A stretch of 64,000 nt of DNA from Saposhnikovia divaricata. Taxonomy: Eukaryota > Streptophyta > Magnoliopsida > Apiales > Apiaceae. The translations under genes were made by a program, and so were the position numbers. Shown here piece by piece: positions 21,707 through 34,700 of this stretch. The stretch spans positions 57,595,546 to 57,659,545 of the forward strand of contig CM071600.1 of assembly GCA_036435485.1 (NCBI GenBank), in the 5' to 3' direction. Numbering within the stretch: position 1 is the stretch's first letter; each line of letters starts with the position of its first letter. The notes beneath the pieces were generated by a model that did no database searches, was not told the origin of the DNA, and was given only the letters and a program-made list of their open reading frames with translations.

Positions 21707-22970
21707 TGATAAAGTATGGGGAGAAGAGAGAAAAGTAGAATTTTATTATAATGAAACTTGTTCTCAATTACAATAGAATAGGAGCTTATATAGCCAACAT
21801 CCAACAATAAAAAAGCAAATTATCCTAACAAGATAATCAACATAATAATAGAATTATCCAATAATATGCTAATATTATATATGTTAACATCCCCTCAAAC
21901 TCAACGGTGGAAAGTCGAGAGTTTGCCAACGAGAAACGGAACAACGTATCCAAACAAATCCAAAGCTGCTAACTCCAAAATCAAGAGCTTCCAAACACAT
22001 CCAAAAAATAGGATCACGAACCCAAACGAGCCAAACACTTCCAAACAAATCCAAAATTACACCCGCAAACCAAGAGAGAAAAGGAAAAAGAGCATCCATG
22101 TCATCGAATAGCAAATAGAAACAAAATAGCAAAAATCCAAACTGCAACCATCGAAAATAATATCAATACCGAAACCAAAACTGTATCCAAATCTGAATCG
22201 AACCCAATAACCAATCTGAACCAACTCCAACTCCAAATCCAAATCTAATATAAAACAAGAATCGAATCCAAATAGTATACAAATTCAACTGACAAACTTT
22301 ATCCAATCGAACTAGCAAATTTGTGTGCAAACTAATATCCAACCAAAATCGAATCCAAATCCAAATTATAACCGAGAAAGCAATTTATAATCTTAAACCA
22401 GAAGAGAGAAATATATAGAAGAAAGGGTAACGAAACGATCATATGACCTAAAGAGATTGTCTCATACCAATAACAACAACAGAAATGGGCTCATATCAAT
22501 AACGACAAAAACGGGATTCTAAAGGCAAACATGACAAAAACGATGACGGTGACATCGATATCAGATACGGAGATTGAAGTTATAAGAGCAGGAAAAGAAA
22601 AAAAATAATAAAATACCAACGAGCCATTGCCATTAAAGAGAGAGAAACGGAGAGTGTGTATGAGAGTTCCAACCAAAACAAAACGAAACTAATAGGAAAA
22701 GAAATCCAACCAAAATCAATTTTAACAGAGGATGGATCCAACCAACACGAAGAAGAAAAAGACAACTGATCCCATATCGAATCAACCTAGCTCTAGATAC
22801 CATGATAAAGTATGGGCAGAAGAGAGAAAAATAGAATTTTATTATAATGAAACTTGTTCTCAATTACAATAGAAGAGGGGCTTATACAGCAAAACAATAA
22901 TAAAGGAAATTATCCTAACAAGGAAATCAACATAATAATATAATTATCCAATAATATTCTAATTATATCC
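21707..22970 (-). mobile_element. TRIM-type non-autonomous LTR retrotransposon
   Basis: The left LTR is 21707-21889 (183 bp, TGATAAAG...GTTAACA). The right LTR starts at 22803 with the same sequence and fades near 22970, where it joins another repeat before its ACA end. On the minus strand the PBS TGGTATCTAGAGC (22802-22790) is close to the initiator-Met primer site and adjoins the right LTR. The polypurine tract GAGTTTGAGGGGA (21902-21890) adjoins the left LTR. The internal 0.9 kb is non-coding and rich in AATCCAAA/AACCAAA words. It needs proteins supplied in trans. Confidence 0.75.
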
Positions 22971-23437
22971 TTATATATAATAAGCATAAAAGGGATTTTA
23001 TCCATAATTTTCGTCAGTGTACTACCAAATTAATCTACCGTTGATCTAATCTTTTTAAAAATAGACAATCATGATTATATCATATTAAAAAGAAAATTAT
23101 AATATATAAAGGATATTATTTAAAAAGATTGTATTAGAATTGAATTTGGAAAAGAAAATTATACTATGACAAGAATATATTTAAAAAATGAAAATTATAA
23201 TCTATAAATGATATTATTTAAAAAGATTGTATTAGAATTGAATTTGGAAAAGAAAATTATACTATGAAAAAGATATATTTTAAAAATGATACAATTGATT
23301 TATATTTTTTTTTATTAATATTAAAAAAAGTTTATATTTACTATTTGTGCTCTATCTCAGGATCTAGAAATTAGATTTGGATGATTTTACAGCTCACGCG
23401 AAAGTTATAAATTATCTTTAATTTAAGGATGATTTAA
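22971..23437 (+). repeat. Dispersed AT-rich repeat, copy 1 (left part, interrupted by the Copia element)
   Basis: It opens TTATATATAATAAGCATAAAAGG and contains an internal duplication (23086-23155 and 23195-23270 share AAAATTATA...GATATTATTTAAAAAGATTG). It aligns throughout with the reverse complement of 62960-63430. Its continuation appears at 42111-42155, on the other side of the outer Copia insertion. The family has no coding capacity and its class is unknown. Confidence 0.65.
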
Positions 23438-24442
23438 TGTTGACCAATCTGTGAAAATAGTACAGAAATAGTAGATCGTGTGTGTGAACAACAGAACAAT
23501 AAAAGCGAATAAAAGAGGAGACAAGAACGTAAAACCCGAGTCCAGTGTGTGACTGTCTCCTTAAAGCGTATTTACCCTCACCGTATTTGTAAGCGAAACG
23601 CCTCCCAGGATAAAACGGATTACAGTGAAGCTACAGGAGCGTCACTCCCAGCAAGCTTGAAACGAGGAAGAATATCACCGAAGAAGAAGAGGACTGTGTT
23701 TGAGAGAAGAGGATGTGTTTTTCGAATGAATAATCCTAAGGCTCTACGCGAGTATATATAAGATAGGAAAACTTGTGCGCTACACAATTGCCTTAATTAA
23801 TTAGCTGTGCTAATTAAAAAGTCGATGGCAATTTTCCTTTATTAACTAACCGCGTTAATTAATTAAGGTAAGGCGGTGGCAAAAAAATTTGTTATAGAAA
23901 CTGAATTGATTTTACCACAATTAATTCAAAAATCGAATTAAATTAATTTATTCAAATCTTTAAACCCAACCCTAGTGGAAATAATAATTAGCAAAACTAG
24001 TCCGGGTTTATTCAGCCCAATTTTCTGCTGCATTCGTGTCCGCAGGTCGCACACGCGGAAAGCCCGAAGGATTGCGAAGCCTCGAATTCCCATAATTCGC
24101 ACCCCCCCTGCGTGCCCGCGTAGGAAATGGAGCAACACTCAACCAACACAAGTGAACACTCCACTTGTGTTGTACTATATAAAGCAAAAGACACCCATTT
24201 TCCTTATCAATGTGGGACTTCAAAGTTATACAACAAAATTTCCACTCTTAAGGGACCAACTTTGAGTAATCATAACTCATCCATCCCTTAGTCGTTTTGA
24301 GTGTTTAAACATTCATTGGAAAGCCCTCGCGGAGGAGAACACTCTCCAAGCACAACATGTTGCAACCAAGCACACAAGGCACACTCAATTTAGAGCTCAA
24401 AATGACTCGACAATGTGGGTCTAAAAACCACATTTTCTAACA
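23438..24442 (-). repeat. Outer Copia 3' LTR
   Basis: 1,005 bp, TG...CA on both strands (TGTT...AACA). It is the 3' LTR because the polypurine tract lies on its right side on the minus strand. Confidence 0.9.
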
Positions 24443-25062
24443 ATCCCCCACATGGATGAGATTGATATCATAGTAGCACACACCAGACAGACAGACACGG
24501 AATTTGATGTGGTGATAATTCTTCAATCAGATATAGCATATGATAGGTAGAGGTTTGCTCCTTGAACCTTCGCTTGAGTAAGCATACCGACCTTACTGGT
24601 AGACAGTGGAGGTTTGCTCTTTGAACTGTTCGACCGTTTGTGTAAGCAATGATATACTTATCACTATATCCTTTCTGACTCGTTCAGCTCTCATGATTAT
24701 GTCCATTTTGGACATGGAACATCGTCCTGGTTCTGTAGGAGTTTCTAAAGAATTGTGCCTCGCTATTCTCCTTTGAAGCGGCCCCACTTCTCTCCTACAT
24801 AGGTGATCTTTGTCTTATAGAGTAACCCGCGTTTACTCAACTGAATTCCATGCGTTCAAACCTTGAACTCCATGTATTCACCGAAAGATCATTAAAAGCT
24901 TAATAGCTTACCCTCGTACCTTACAGGTCTCACTATTTCTCATCACAGGAACATACCAGGGGTTACCCCCACAGTGATTTGGTCATCATAATTTAGTTGG
25001 CCCATTGAACCAAGTTCTTGGGATCTCCAGTCAGCAATGGTTGGGTGTCCACCATGATGCCG
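24443..25062 (-). other. Outer Copia 3' untranslated internal region
   Basis: Lies between the end of pol (25063) and the polypurine tract (24443-24453). No further gene is recognised. Confidence 0.6.
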
Positions 25063-25473
25063 TTAAGCAATAGGCTTAAGGCCCATCCCTCTCGATGATT
25101 TGTCAACCAGTTCTCTTGATAACCCTTTGGTTAGCGGATCCGCAATATTATCCTTTGACGGTATAAAGTCAATAGTGATAATTCCGGTTGACATTAACTG
25201 TCTAATGGAACTATGTCATCATCCTATGTGATGGGACTTTCCCTTATACATTGTTCTCTGTGCTCTGCCAATAGCAGACTGACTATCACAGTGCAGTCCT
25301 ATTGCAGTCACAGGCTTCGGCCATCTCGGAATATCCTCTAGAAATTGGCGTAAGTATTCAGCCTCTTCGGCACATTTATCTAATGCCACAAACTCAGCTT
25401 CCATCGTGGAATGAGTTATCACCGTTTGTTTGGAGGATTTCCATGACACTGCTGCTCCAGCTAGTGTAAACAC
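25063..25473 (-). pseudogene. Outer Copia RNase H fragment
   Basis: On the minus strand: [31 protein letters not shown], then KGKSHHIG. Two adjacent TGA codons (about 25218-25213) follow, where the family has consecutive CGA-type Arg codons. The frame then continues through DFIPSKDNIADPLTKGLS to a final stop at 25065-25063. The adjacent CGA-to-TGA changes look like deamination of methylated CpG. Confidence 0.75.
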
Positions 25474-25533
25474 ATATCTACTCGTAAACTTAAGTGCCTT
25501 CTTGCTAGATATCCAGTTTGCATCAGTATAGCC

Positions 25534-26022
25534 TTATAGTACTGCTGGATAACTGCCATAATGCAAGCCATAGTCTCGAGTTCCCCTCAAGTACTTTAGT
25601 ACTTGTAAGATCGCTTTCCAGTGATCAGCTCCCGGATTACTCGTAAATCTACTCAACTTGCTAATTGAGTATGCAATGTCTGGTCTTGTACAACTCATTA
25701 AGTACATCAGACTTCCAATTATCCGTGAGTATTCCAGCTGCGAGACTCCTACACCTTTATTCTTGGATAGATGTAAAGTCAAATCCACAGGTGTTCTTGC
25801 TGTCTCAACATCATCCATGAGAAATTTCTCAAGAATCTTGTCAACATAATGTGGTTGACTTAAGGCAAGACCTTCCGAGGTTCTAGAAATTTGAATTCCT
25901 AGAATTACATTTGCTAGACCCATGTCTTTCATGTCAAACCTTGCCTTTAACATGTCCTTTGTAGATTTGATCACCTTATCATTGCTACCGGCAATAAGTA
26001 GATCATCTACATACAATGTCAT
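25534..26022 (-). pseudogene. Outer Copia RT, C-terminal half
   Basis: Directly left of the SIRE-type insertion. It begins [15 protein letters not shown], the RT catalytic YVDD motif, and runs through LGIQISR and [17 protein letters not shown] to a TAA at 25536-25534 (SYPAVL*). Its N-terminal half lies at 37964-38461, 12 kb away. Confidence 0.85.
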
Positions 26023-26539
26023 TGTTAGGCCGAATACACACTAATAATCAATATTAGATGAGAGAATAACAATTAAGATGATTATGCACTTTAAATCTTC
26101 TGGTATTAAAAACCCTCTTCGTGATGTAAACTATCACAAAGAGCTGCTAGGTTACAATAAAGATAGTTCGATGCACGATCCCCTTCTAGGGTTAACCTAA
26201 CTGTATTTATAAAATATACAGCTGCTATACAATCGCTAATTGATATTCCTAATAATCAGCTATACAATGATATCAATTACAGATTGTCACACGTCTCCTA
26301 AGTCAACTCGATCTCTTTGATAGCTATCCAGTCTCCAAAGATCTCGCTTCCATATCAATCTTCAATTGATCTCTAATATCTTCTGTTGACTTCGTACGCG
26401 CTGCTTCTAGACAGACTTTACTAAACTCTGTCCAGCTTCTGTAGTCAGACTTTACTAAACTCTGACTTCCTTCCAGTTAAACTCTGATATTTCACTGTTA
26501 CACTTAAACACTGAAACATTACATCAATTATATCTAACA
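26023..26539 (-). repeat. Inner element 3' LTR
   Basis: 517 bp, TGTTAGGC...TCTAACA. It contains three AAACTCTG octamers (26423, 26457, 26479). Confidence 0.92.
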
Positions 26540-26696
26540 ATCTCCCCCAACTTGTTCATAAGCAAAAATGCACAAGTTAATAAATAATTGATGATGTCAA
26601 AAACAAATAACCATATACAGTGTTTAACAACTAAACAGAGTTTAAACTGTTACTTAACAAAATTACAGAAAATATGAAAAACTTACAGAGCATAAA

Positions 26697-26969
26697 TTAC
26701 TTAATCCTTTCAACATCCCATGCTGTCTTCAAGTACTCTGTTAGCAATCTCTCTTCTGCAACTTCAAGTGCTCTTTCCATCTGTAACTTGATCTCTCGAA
26801 GCTTAGGATCTGTACCATCTGTTTGATAAATGGCTGATCTCAGATCATAGATGCTGTTCTTCTTCATTTCATTTCCAAGTCTGATAAAATATGACTTTGC
26901 TGATTCTGAATTAAATTCAAGCACAGTGATACCCAAATCAGTTCTCAGCTTAGCACTGTTTCTCTTCAT
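26697..26969 (-). CDS. Small ORF at the end of the inner element
   Basis: 90 codons, beginning MKRNSAKLRTDLG and ending DVERIK. Its ATG overlaps the last codons of the preceding long frame (ATGGTGAAATGA), one frame over. It could be a separate product or the shifted C-terminus of the upstream protein. No known motif; rich in charged helix-forming residues. Confidence 0.4.
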   Translation of the reverse strand: MKRNSAKLRTDLGITVLEFNSESAKSYFIRLGNEMKKNSIYDLRSAIYQTDGTDPKLREIKLQMERALEVAEERLLTEYLKTAWDVERIK

Positions 26970-29900
26970 TTCACCATTATTCCTTTGTAATCTAAGTACT
27001 TTATTACATATTCAGACTTGTCTTTGATTCCACAAATCATCTTTGATCTTTCCATATGGTATCTGAGCACTTCTGCAGCTCGGTAAGTAGGACTGTTATT
27101 CACCTTGAAAATATGTAAGACATACTGCAGTTCTTCATACATTTTCAAATGAATATCATGCTCTCCAATTTTGTAAACAGTCCCATCCTCCATGAAATAC
27201 AGCAGAAAGTCTTTATTTAGACTTCTTTGATGAATCAGCTGTACTGATTCCAGCTTGTCCAAATTAACTTGAAGGACACCCTTGCCTGGAGCAGCCAGTG
27301 ATGAATGATCTCTAGGAGTAATATTCAAAGTCCTTTCTCTGTTTGACCCTAAACCAGCCAAATCATGAGGTTGCTTAGCAATCATCGCTCTACTTTGAAA
27401 AATATCACCTCCTTGAACTTTCTCAGTATTATCAGGAATAGTAGGTCTCACAAAACCATGAATTGGAAGAGTAGTTTGTACAACATGTGTAGAAACAGAG
27501 GTTGTAACTTGCCTTGACTTCTTTAAACTCTTATCATCTTCAACAACTTTTTCTTTAAGCTTTAATCTAGCCTCATCTGCTGTTGGCCTTCTTGAATGAG
27601 ACAATCTCTGATCAGCATTGACATTTTCATTGATCTTAATGCCTTTAAGAACAGGCCTTGATGCCTTTTCATCTTTCTTCTTGAATTTCCCAGGCTTAAG
27701 CTTTTTCTCATGTTCAGTTTTAAGTCTTAGCTCTTCAGCCTTTACATCTTCTAGAGTGACATCATTTCCATGTTCTTCAAGAAACATGTTTGCAGCTAAC
27801 TCTATATCATTCTGTGGACCTTCAGCAGTGTTTGCTTTAGCAGAGTTTGCTTTAGCAGAGTTTACTCTAGACCTTGTAATTGCTCTTTTGGTTCTATCAG
27901 ATCCACCTCCATCTGCAGCATCATCCTTCCTCTCAAAGGATTGAAATTGTTTGCAAGCAGTGTTTGCAACTTTCTCCCCCTTTTTGACATCATCAGGAAT
28001 CAGGATGGAGGTTAGCAACTCCAAAGAGTTTGCAATGGAATCTATTTTGGTAGCCATCAGAGTTTGATTTTCTTCCACCTTGGCCAATCTAGCTGAATAA
28101 GTTTGATGTCTAAGAGTAGCTTCCTTCTCCCTCTTGAAATCAATTTCAGTAATATCTCTTCGAAGACCATTAATATCTTCTGCAGCGGCATCAAATCGTT
28201 TATTAAGGACTTTGACCTGAACAACAGTTGCCTTCAAACAGGAAGCAATGTCAGGATTTTTAATTTCATCTGCAGCCTTTTTCACAAAGTCTGCTGCCCT
28301 GCCAATTGGAAAAATGCAATCTGATTGATACCATCTGGCAGCTGATCTTTCAAAGTGTTCTCTTTCAAGATCATGACATGTAGGAACTTCAGGACCAGAC
28401 ACAGGATAGGCTTGCACCTTGGCATTAATTTGTACTGGTGCACTCAGAAAAGAATCAGAGTTTGCACTACTTTCACCTTCAAGTTCAACACTTGCAGCTT
28501 TAGCATTGTCAGCCATAGTTTCTGCAATTTCTTCTGCAGCCTTGTCAAGATTTTCTTCATGTTGCTCAGGCTCAGCAACAGAGTTTGTATTTGTTTCATC
28601 AACAGGCATAGGCTGAGAAGTAGCCTTGGTTGCTTGATCAACCTCATCACCTCCTTCAACAATCTGGTGAGCATCTGAGATTAACTCTGTATGTGATGCT
28701 ACAGTTTCAGAAATGACAACTGTAGGTTGATCAGCTACACCAGTAGCTTCAGATTGAGCAAAAATAGATGAGATAGGATCAGAGAATGGCATGAATGAAT
28801 CAAGATTATCATCCATTGGAGAAAAGCCATCTCTATTATCCTCTTCTGCAGGCATTTTATCCTCTGCAGGCATTTCAACCTCTGCAGGCATATCAACCTC
28901 TGCAGGTATATCTTTTTCAGCCTCAACAGTAGGTATTTGCTGTGAAACCACCTCTGGAGCTTCAACATTTTCACCATCAGAATCAGAGATTACTAGTTTT
29001 CTCCTCTTAGCTATAGGCACTTCATCTGAATCCTCTTTACTAGATTCTGCCACCACAGAGGGTGATTTAGGTCTTTTTGCTCTTTGAATCTTTCTTCTAG
29101 CATAAACAGCTCCAGGAGATGTCTGTTTTGCTTTGATGTGTGTCTCTACTAACTTCTTAGCTCTTGCATGTCTTTCAGTAGTTGCTGCTGATTGCTTTAC
29201 TCTGCCTCTTTTTGCTTTAGGCTGTGGTTGTGGTTGAGATTGTGATGGTTCAGTGTTTAGTTGTTGAGTGTGTGAAGATTGTTTTGTGATTGGAGATTGA
29301 GGATTTTGGGTTGGAGCAGGTTGTGGTTCAGGGATAGAGGTTTGGTTTGAGGTTGCAGGTTGTTGAGTAAGTACAGTGTGGGTAGGTGATGTAGGTGGTT
29401 CAGTGTTTAAGGTTTGAGTATGATCAGTGTTTAGTGGTTCAGGTTGTGGTTGGTCTTGAGGTTGGTTAAGAAAATTCTGCAAAGCAAGTGGCAGAACAAA
29501 GACAGGTAGGTTTTCTTTACCAGCATCCTTATTAGTCATATCAGAGAATATTCTCTTGTTGACTCTAAAAGGCTGAATCACATCAGCTTCAACAATCTCT
29601 AAACCAGATACACAAGTAGTGAATAGCATTTGACAAAATCGAGCAAAATAAACTGTAGTAGACTATGACAGTTTATCACCTAGATTCATTAGAACATATC
29701 TACCAAAATCAAAATTACTACCATAAAGTAGAGAATACCCGATTTGTAGACTGTCCATTGGAATAGCATCCTAGTTAGTGACCTTCTTCTGGAATGTTCT
29801 TGTGATGCAGTCGAAGAAAAAATTCCATTCCTTCCTGAGATTAGGCCTCTTTACACTGCCAAGCTTTTCAAGAGAATCCATGTAGCCTATCTCCTGTAGC

Positions 29901-30385
29901 ATTTGTCTCAATTGAGGTTCACCAACATAAGCATAAGAGGTGTGTGTATCAAAACCCATCGTTTCTTTGACAGTTTGTGGAGTAATCACAAACTCTTGTT
30001 CATCATGAGTGAAGATGATGTTTGGAGTCCCATTCTCTCCTCCATCCACATATACTGAGTTTCGCCAAAAAGTGGCAATTTGAGATGCAGAGAGAGTACT
30101 AGGTTCAACCAGAGCTTGTCCAATCTCTGAGTCTCTTAAGAAATTCTGCATAAGATGAAACGCTTCTGGAACACGTTCATAATTGAGTGGGGCTGCATAA
30201 TTGTTAGGGACAAAAAGTAGACCAAGAACATTGAATGATTTAGAAGCCATTAAATCAAGAAACGGGCAAGAAATCACAATGAAAAGTGTATATAGGAAAA
30301 GTGTTTGTGAAAATGCGCAAGTGAAAACTGAGAGAACTGTGAGATGTAAAAGTGAGTGAAAGTAAAAATGAAATGTTGTACACAA
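26966..30385 (-). pseudogene. Post-pol (env-position) ORF of the SIRE-type element, two in-frame stops
   Basis: One frame spans the region, interrupted by TAG at 29773-29771 and TAG at 29665-29663. The likely start is the ATG at 30250 (MASKSFNVLGLLF); a further 45 codons upstream encode a hydrophobic stretch. The first 160 residues after that ATG form a globular domain seen in SIRE/Maximus elements. It is followed by a Pro/Gln/Thr-rich linker (around 29500-29230), basic and acidic tracts, a predicted coiled coil (around 28230-28010) and a charged C-terminus. SIRE elements encode an envelope-like protein at this place. Here I see no convincing transmembrane anchor or furin site, so the env label is positional only. 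Confidence 0.55.
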
Positions 30386-30960
30386 AAGTAATTAGAGTTG
30401 TAATTAAAAATTAAAACTCAATCGTTTGTGTATTCAAACACTCAACAGTTCCTAGATTAATGTGTGAGTGGGACACAATAATGAGTGAGTGGGACACGTG
30501 TCATACATGCAGTGGACCAGTTAATCATGCGCAGTAAAAATAGCAATTATCACCGCTGTATTCTCTTTCCTATTTCCAAGACACTTTAACACAATACACT
30601 TATTAACAGTTGTCAAAAGCACTATTTACTCCAAAATTTTCAAATTATCCAAATGAAAATTTACCTTAGAGTACTAACCACAAATCAACAGCGTTTGTCA
30701 ATTCTCCAACTTCATCACCGAAACCCTTTAAAAAATTGTACACTTGTGAAAATATGTGTGTGTGTGTGTGTGTGTATGTAGCAGAGTTTACCAAATCAAC
30801 TTTTAGAGCATCTAATTTATCATAAAATCCATAAAGTAAATCAATAAACACTGGATGCACAAACTCTCATAGTAAACACTGACTGTATGATGAAAGCTAA
30901 ACTCTGTAGTAATCAATCTATATACAGTAACATTTAATTTATTTTATACCCCCTCTATTG

Positions 30961-30998
<38 letters not shown>

Positions 30999-31706
30999 AA
31001 TTCTATTCATTCTAGTAATTAGAGGTTGGAGCCAGTCACCAAAAATTCAAAAATTTTAGCCCTTATCATTTTGATAAGTTCCTGGATCATCCTAGTCTTT
31101 GACTAGTCACCAAAAATCAGAGAATTTTAGCCCATATTATATACCAATAGGTTCCTGGGTCATCCTAGTCACCAACATAATCTCAAAGGAGTATAGCAAC
31201 CTATATACATTTTCTTTGGGGGTATTGCAGTAAGCATTTTAATCTACCAGAGTATAACTAACTGAGTTTAGAGTTCATCAACATCAGTTGTTATTCATAA
31301 GAGGCAATGCACACAGTATTTATAGACTCAGAGTTTAGGACAAAATAAACTAAGAGATGCTATAAATATGAACCAGTATCATGCTGTGTTAACTTTCTGC
31401 ACAATCTAAGATTAGATCACAATAACTCAGAAAAATTCATGATTAATTACTGAGAATAATGCTTCATACATATTTCTTCATTGGTGTTTCCATTCAGACA
31501 ATAATCAACTCAGAATTCACAGAGTTTATCAAACTTATTAACAGTGTATGACATACAGGCATGCTGACAGAATTTAACATAGTTTGACAGTGTTTAACAG
31601 ATTATGCATAACAGAGTTTAATCAACAGAGTTCACTTAGCACTTAACAAATCAAGGAAATATGAGCAACACAATTCATAAGTAAAATTTGAATCTAACCA
31701 ACATTC
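30386..31706 (-). other. Inner element pol-to-ORF3 spacer
   Basis: Non-coding. It contains a (TG)n run (30753-30776), a (TA)n run (30962-30995) and a local duplication: TCACCAAAAAT...ATTTTAGCCC...GTTCCTGG near 31037-31086 is repeated near 31107-31158. CAGAGTTT octamers lie at 30782, 31329, 31520 and 31612. Confidence 0.6.
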
Positions 31707-34700
31707 CTAGTCAAAACCAGAGACCATTCCTAGTTCATTGACCAGTCTTGTAAATGTAGCTTCACTCAATGGTTTGGTGAAGATATCTGCAAGCTGTTGT
31801 TCTGTAGACACAAAATGTAGTTCAATATTCCCTTCTTCCACATGTTCTCTAATGAAATGGTACCTTATGCTGATGTGCTTGGTCATTGAATGCTGTACTG
31901 GATTACCTATCATAGCAATAGCACTTTGATTATCACAGTAAATAGGAATCTTACTGTACCTCAATCCATAATCCAGCAATTGATTATTCATCCACAAGAT
32001 CTGTGCACAACAGCTACCAGCTGCAATATACTCTGCTTCAGCTGTAGATGTAGAAATTGATTTCTGTTTCTTGCTGTACCAAGAGACAAGTCTGTCACCA
32101 AGAAATTGACAACTTCCACTAGTGCTCTTTCTGTCTATCTTGCAGCCTGCAAAGTCTGCATCAGAATACCCAAGTAGCTTGAAATCTGATTCTCTGGGGT
32201 ACCACAGACCTAATGATATGGTGCCCTTGAGATACTTGAAGATTCTTTTCACAGTTGTCAGATGTGGCTCTCTAGGATCTGCCTGAAATCTTGCACAAAG
32301 ACAGGTTGCATACATGATGTCAGGCCTACTAGCTGTCAAGTAAAGAAGAGATCCTATCATGCCCCTGTAGTTTGTCATATCCACTGAAACTCCTGTGTCT
32401 TTGTCCAATTTAGTTGCTGTTGCCATGGGAGTTGATGTAGATGAACAATCAAGCATACCAAATTTCTTGAGAAGATTTCTGGTATATTTTGCTTGATTAA
32501 TGAAGATACCATCATCTGTTTGTCTCACCTGTAGGCCTAGAAAATAACTAAGCTCTCCCATCATGCTCATTTGATATCTGGACTGCATGAGCTTGGCAAA
32601 CTTCTTACAGAGTTTATCATTAGTAGACCCAAAGATAATGTCATCAACATATATCTGAACTAAAAGTAAGTCACTCCCAGATTTGAAATAAAACAGAGTT
32701 TTGTCAATAGTACCTCTGTTGAATCCAATTTCTAAGAGAAATTGAGCCAGAGTTTCATACCATGCCCTTGGTGCTTGCTTAAGTCCATAGAGTGCTTTAT
32801 CCAGCCTGTAGACATGGTCTGGATATTTTGGGTCCATAAATCTTGGTGGTTGTTCAACAAACACTTCTTCTTCAAGCTTCCCATTCAGAAAAGCACTTTT
32901 CACATCCATCTGGAACACTTTGAATTTCTTGTGAGAGGCATATGCTAGAAAAATTCTGATTGCCTCCAATCTTGCAACTGGAGCAAATGTTTCATCATAG
33001 TCTATTCCTTCCTGCTGTGAATAGCCTTTTGCTACCAGTCTAGCCTTGTTCCTTGTGATAACACCTTCACTGTCAGTCTTGTTTCTGAAAACCCATTTAG
33101 TACCAACAATTGATCTATTCTTTGGCCTTGGTACAAGGGTCCAAACTTCATTCCTTTCAAATTCATTCAACTCTTCCTGCATTGCTGTTATCCAGTCAGC
33201 ATCTTGAAGAGCTTCTTCCACTTTATTTGGTTCATTCTTAGACAAGAATGCATGAAACAAACATTCACTTGCAGTGGCACTTCTTGTTCTCACTTTTGCA
33301 TCTGGATTACCAAGTATCAAATCAGGTGTATGTGATTTAGTCCATTTCCTAGCAGAAGGAAAATGACTTCTATCAGCATGTGATCCTCCCCCTTGATCCA
33401 TGCTCTCCTGATTTTGTTGTGGGCTTTCTTCATTTTCTGAGACTCCCCCTGAACTTGACTGCCCAGAGTCAGAATTTGAATTTTCAGAGTCTGAATCATC
33501 AGAGTTTGATCCATATTTTTCAGTTAACTCAGTATCAATGTTTGAGTCTTCATCTTGATCATGCTCCCCCTCAACTGGTTCTTCCCTTTGTTGTGGCTGA
33601 GAAGTTTCTCCAGTGTTTACCAGTAGAGGTTCAGAGTCTGTTTCAACAGAGTCTGTCAGAATAGTTTGATCAGAGTTTACTTCAACAGAGTTTAAATCTT
33701 CATTTTCAAAGTTCAGTTGATCATATTCATCTATGTCTTCAAGTCCAGTTATTTTCTTGTCATCAAAAGACACATGTATAGATTCCATGATCACTTTAGT
33801 TCTCAGATTGTAAACTCTGAATGCCTTTGTTGACAGTGGATAGCCCACAAAAATTCCTTCATCTGCCTTTAGCTCAAACTTGGTCAACTGTTCAGGATGA
33901 GTCTTCAAAACAAAGCATTTACACCCGAAAATATGAAAGTATTTCAGGTTAGGCTTCTTTTTCTTCACCATCTCATATGGTGTCTTTCCATGCTTATTGA
34001 TCAGTGTAGCATTTTGAGTAAAACAAGCAGTTTGAACAGCTTCTGCCCAGAAATAAGTTGGCAATTTTGCTTCATCAAGCATAGTTCTGGCAGCTTCTAT
34101 CAAGGTTCTATTTTTCCTTTTAACTACACCATTTTTTTGTGGTGTACCAGGTGCTGAAAATTCTTGCATCACTCCATTGTTCTTGCAGAATTCTTCCATT
34201 GTTGCATTTCTGAACTCAGTTCCATTATCACTTCTGATGATTCTGACTTTGTTACTTGATCCTTTGTCCAGAAGCTTCACATGCTCCATCAGAGTTAATG
34301 TAGTTTCATCCTTCTTTGCTAGAAAATACACCCAAGTGAATCTAGTGTATTCATCAACAATGACTAAAGCATATTTCTTCCTTGCTATAGACATAACATT
34401 TACTGGACCAAAGAGATCAACATGCAGAAGATGATAAGGATCAGTGATTGAAAATTTTGTCTTGCTCTTGAAAGATGACTTCCTTTGCTTGGCCTTTTGA
34501 CATGAATCACATAGGCCATCAACATTTAACAGAGCCTTTGGGAGTCCTCTTACAAGATCCTTTCTGATCAATTCATTGATGTTGTTCAAGTTCAAATGTG
34601 AGAGTTTCTTGTGCCACTTCCAACTCTCTTCACTAGACATTCTTGTAGACAGGCAAACAGCTTTTCCAACAGAGTCTATTAAGAGCTTGATTTCATAAAT

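Noticed and set aside
28791..29087. Ser-rich plus-strand frame opposite the SIRE-type post-pol ORF
   Set aside because: Antisense shadow of a repetitive Pro/Glu/Met coding stretch.
30240..30385. Signal peptide at the start of the SIRE post-pol frame
   Set aside because: Hydrophobic, but it lies upstream of the more likely ATG at 30250 and is probably untranslated leader.
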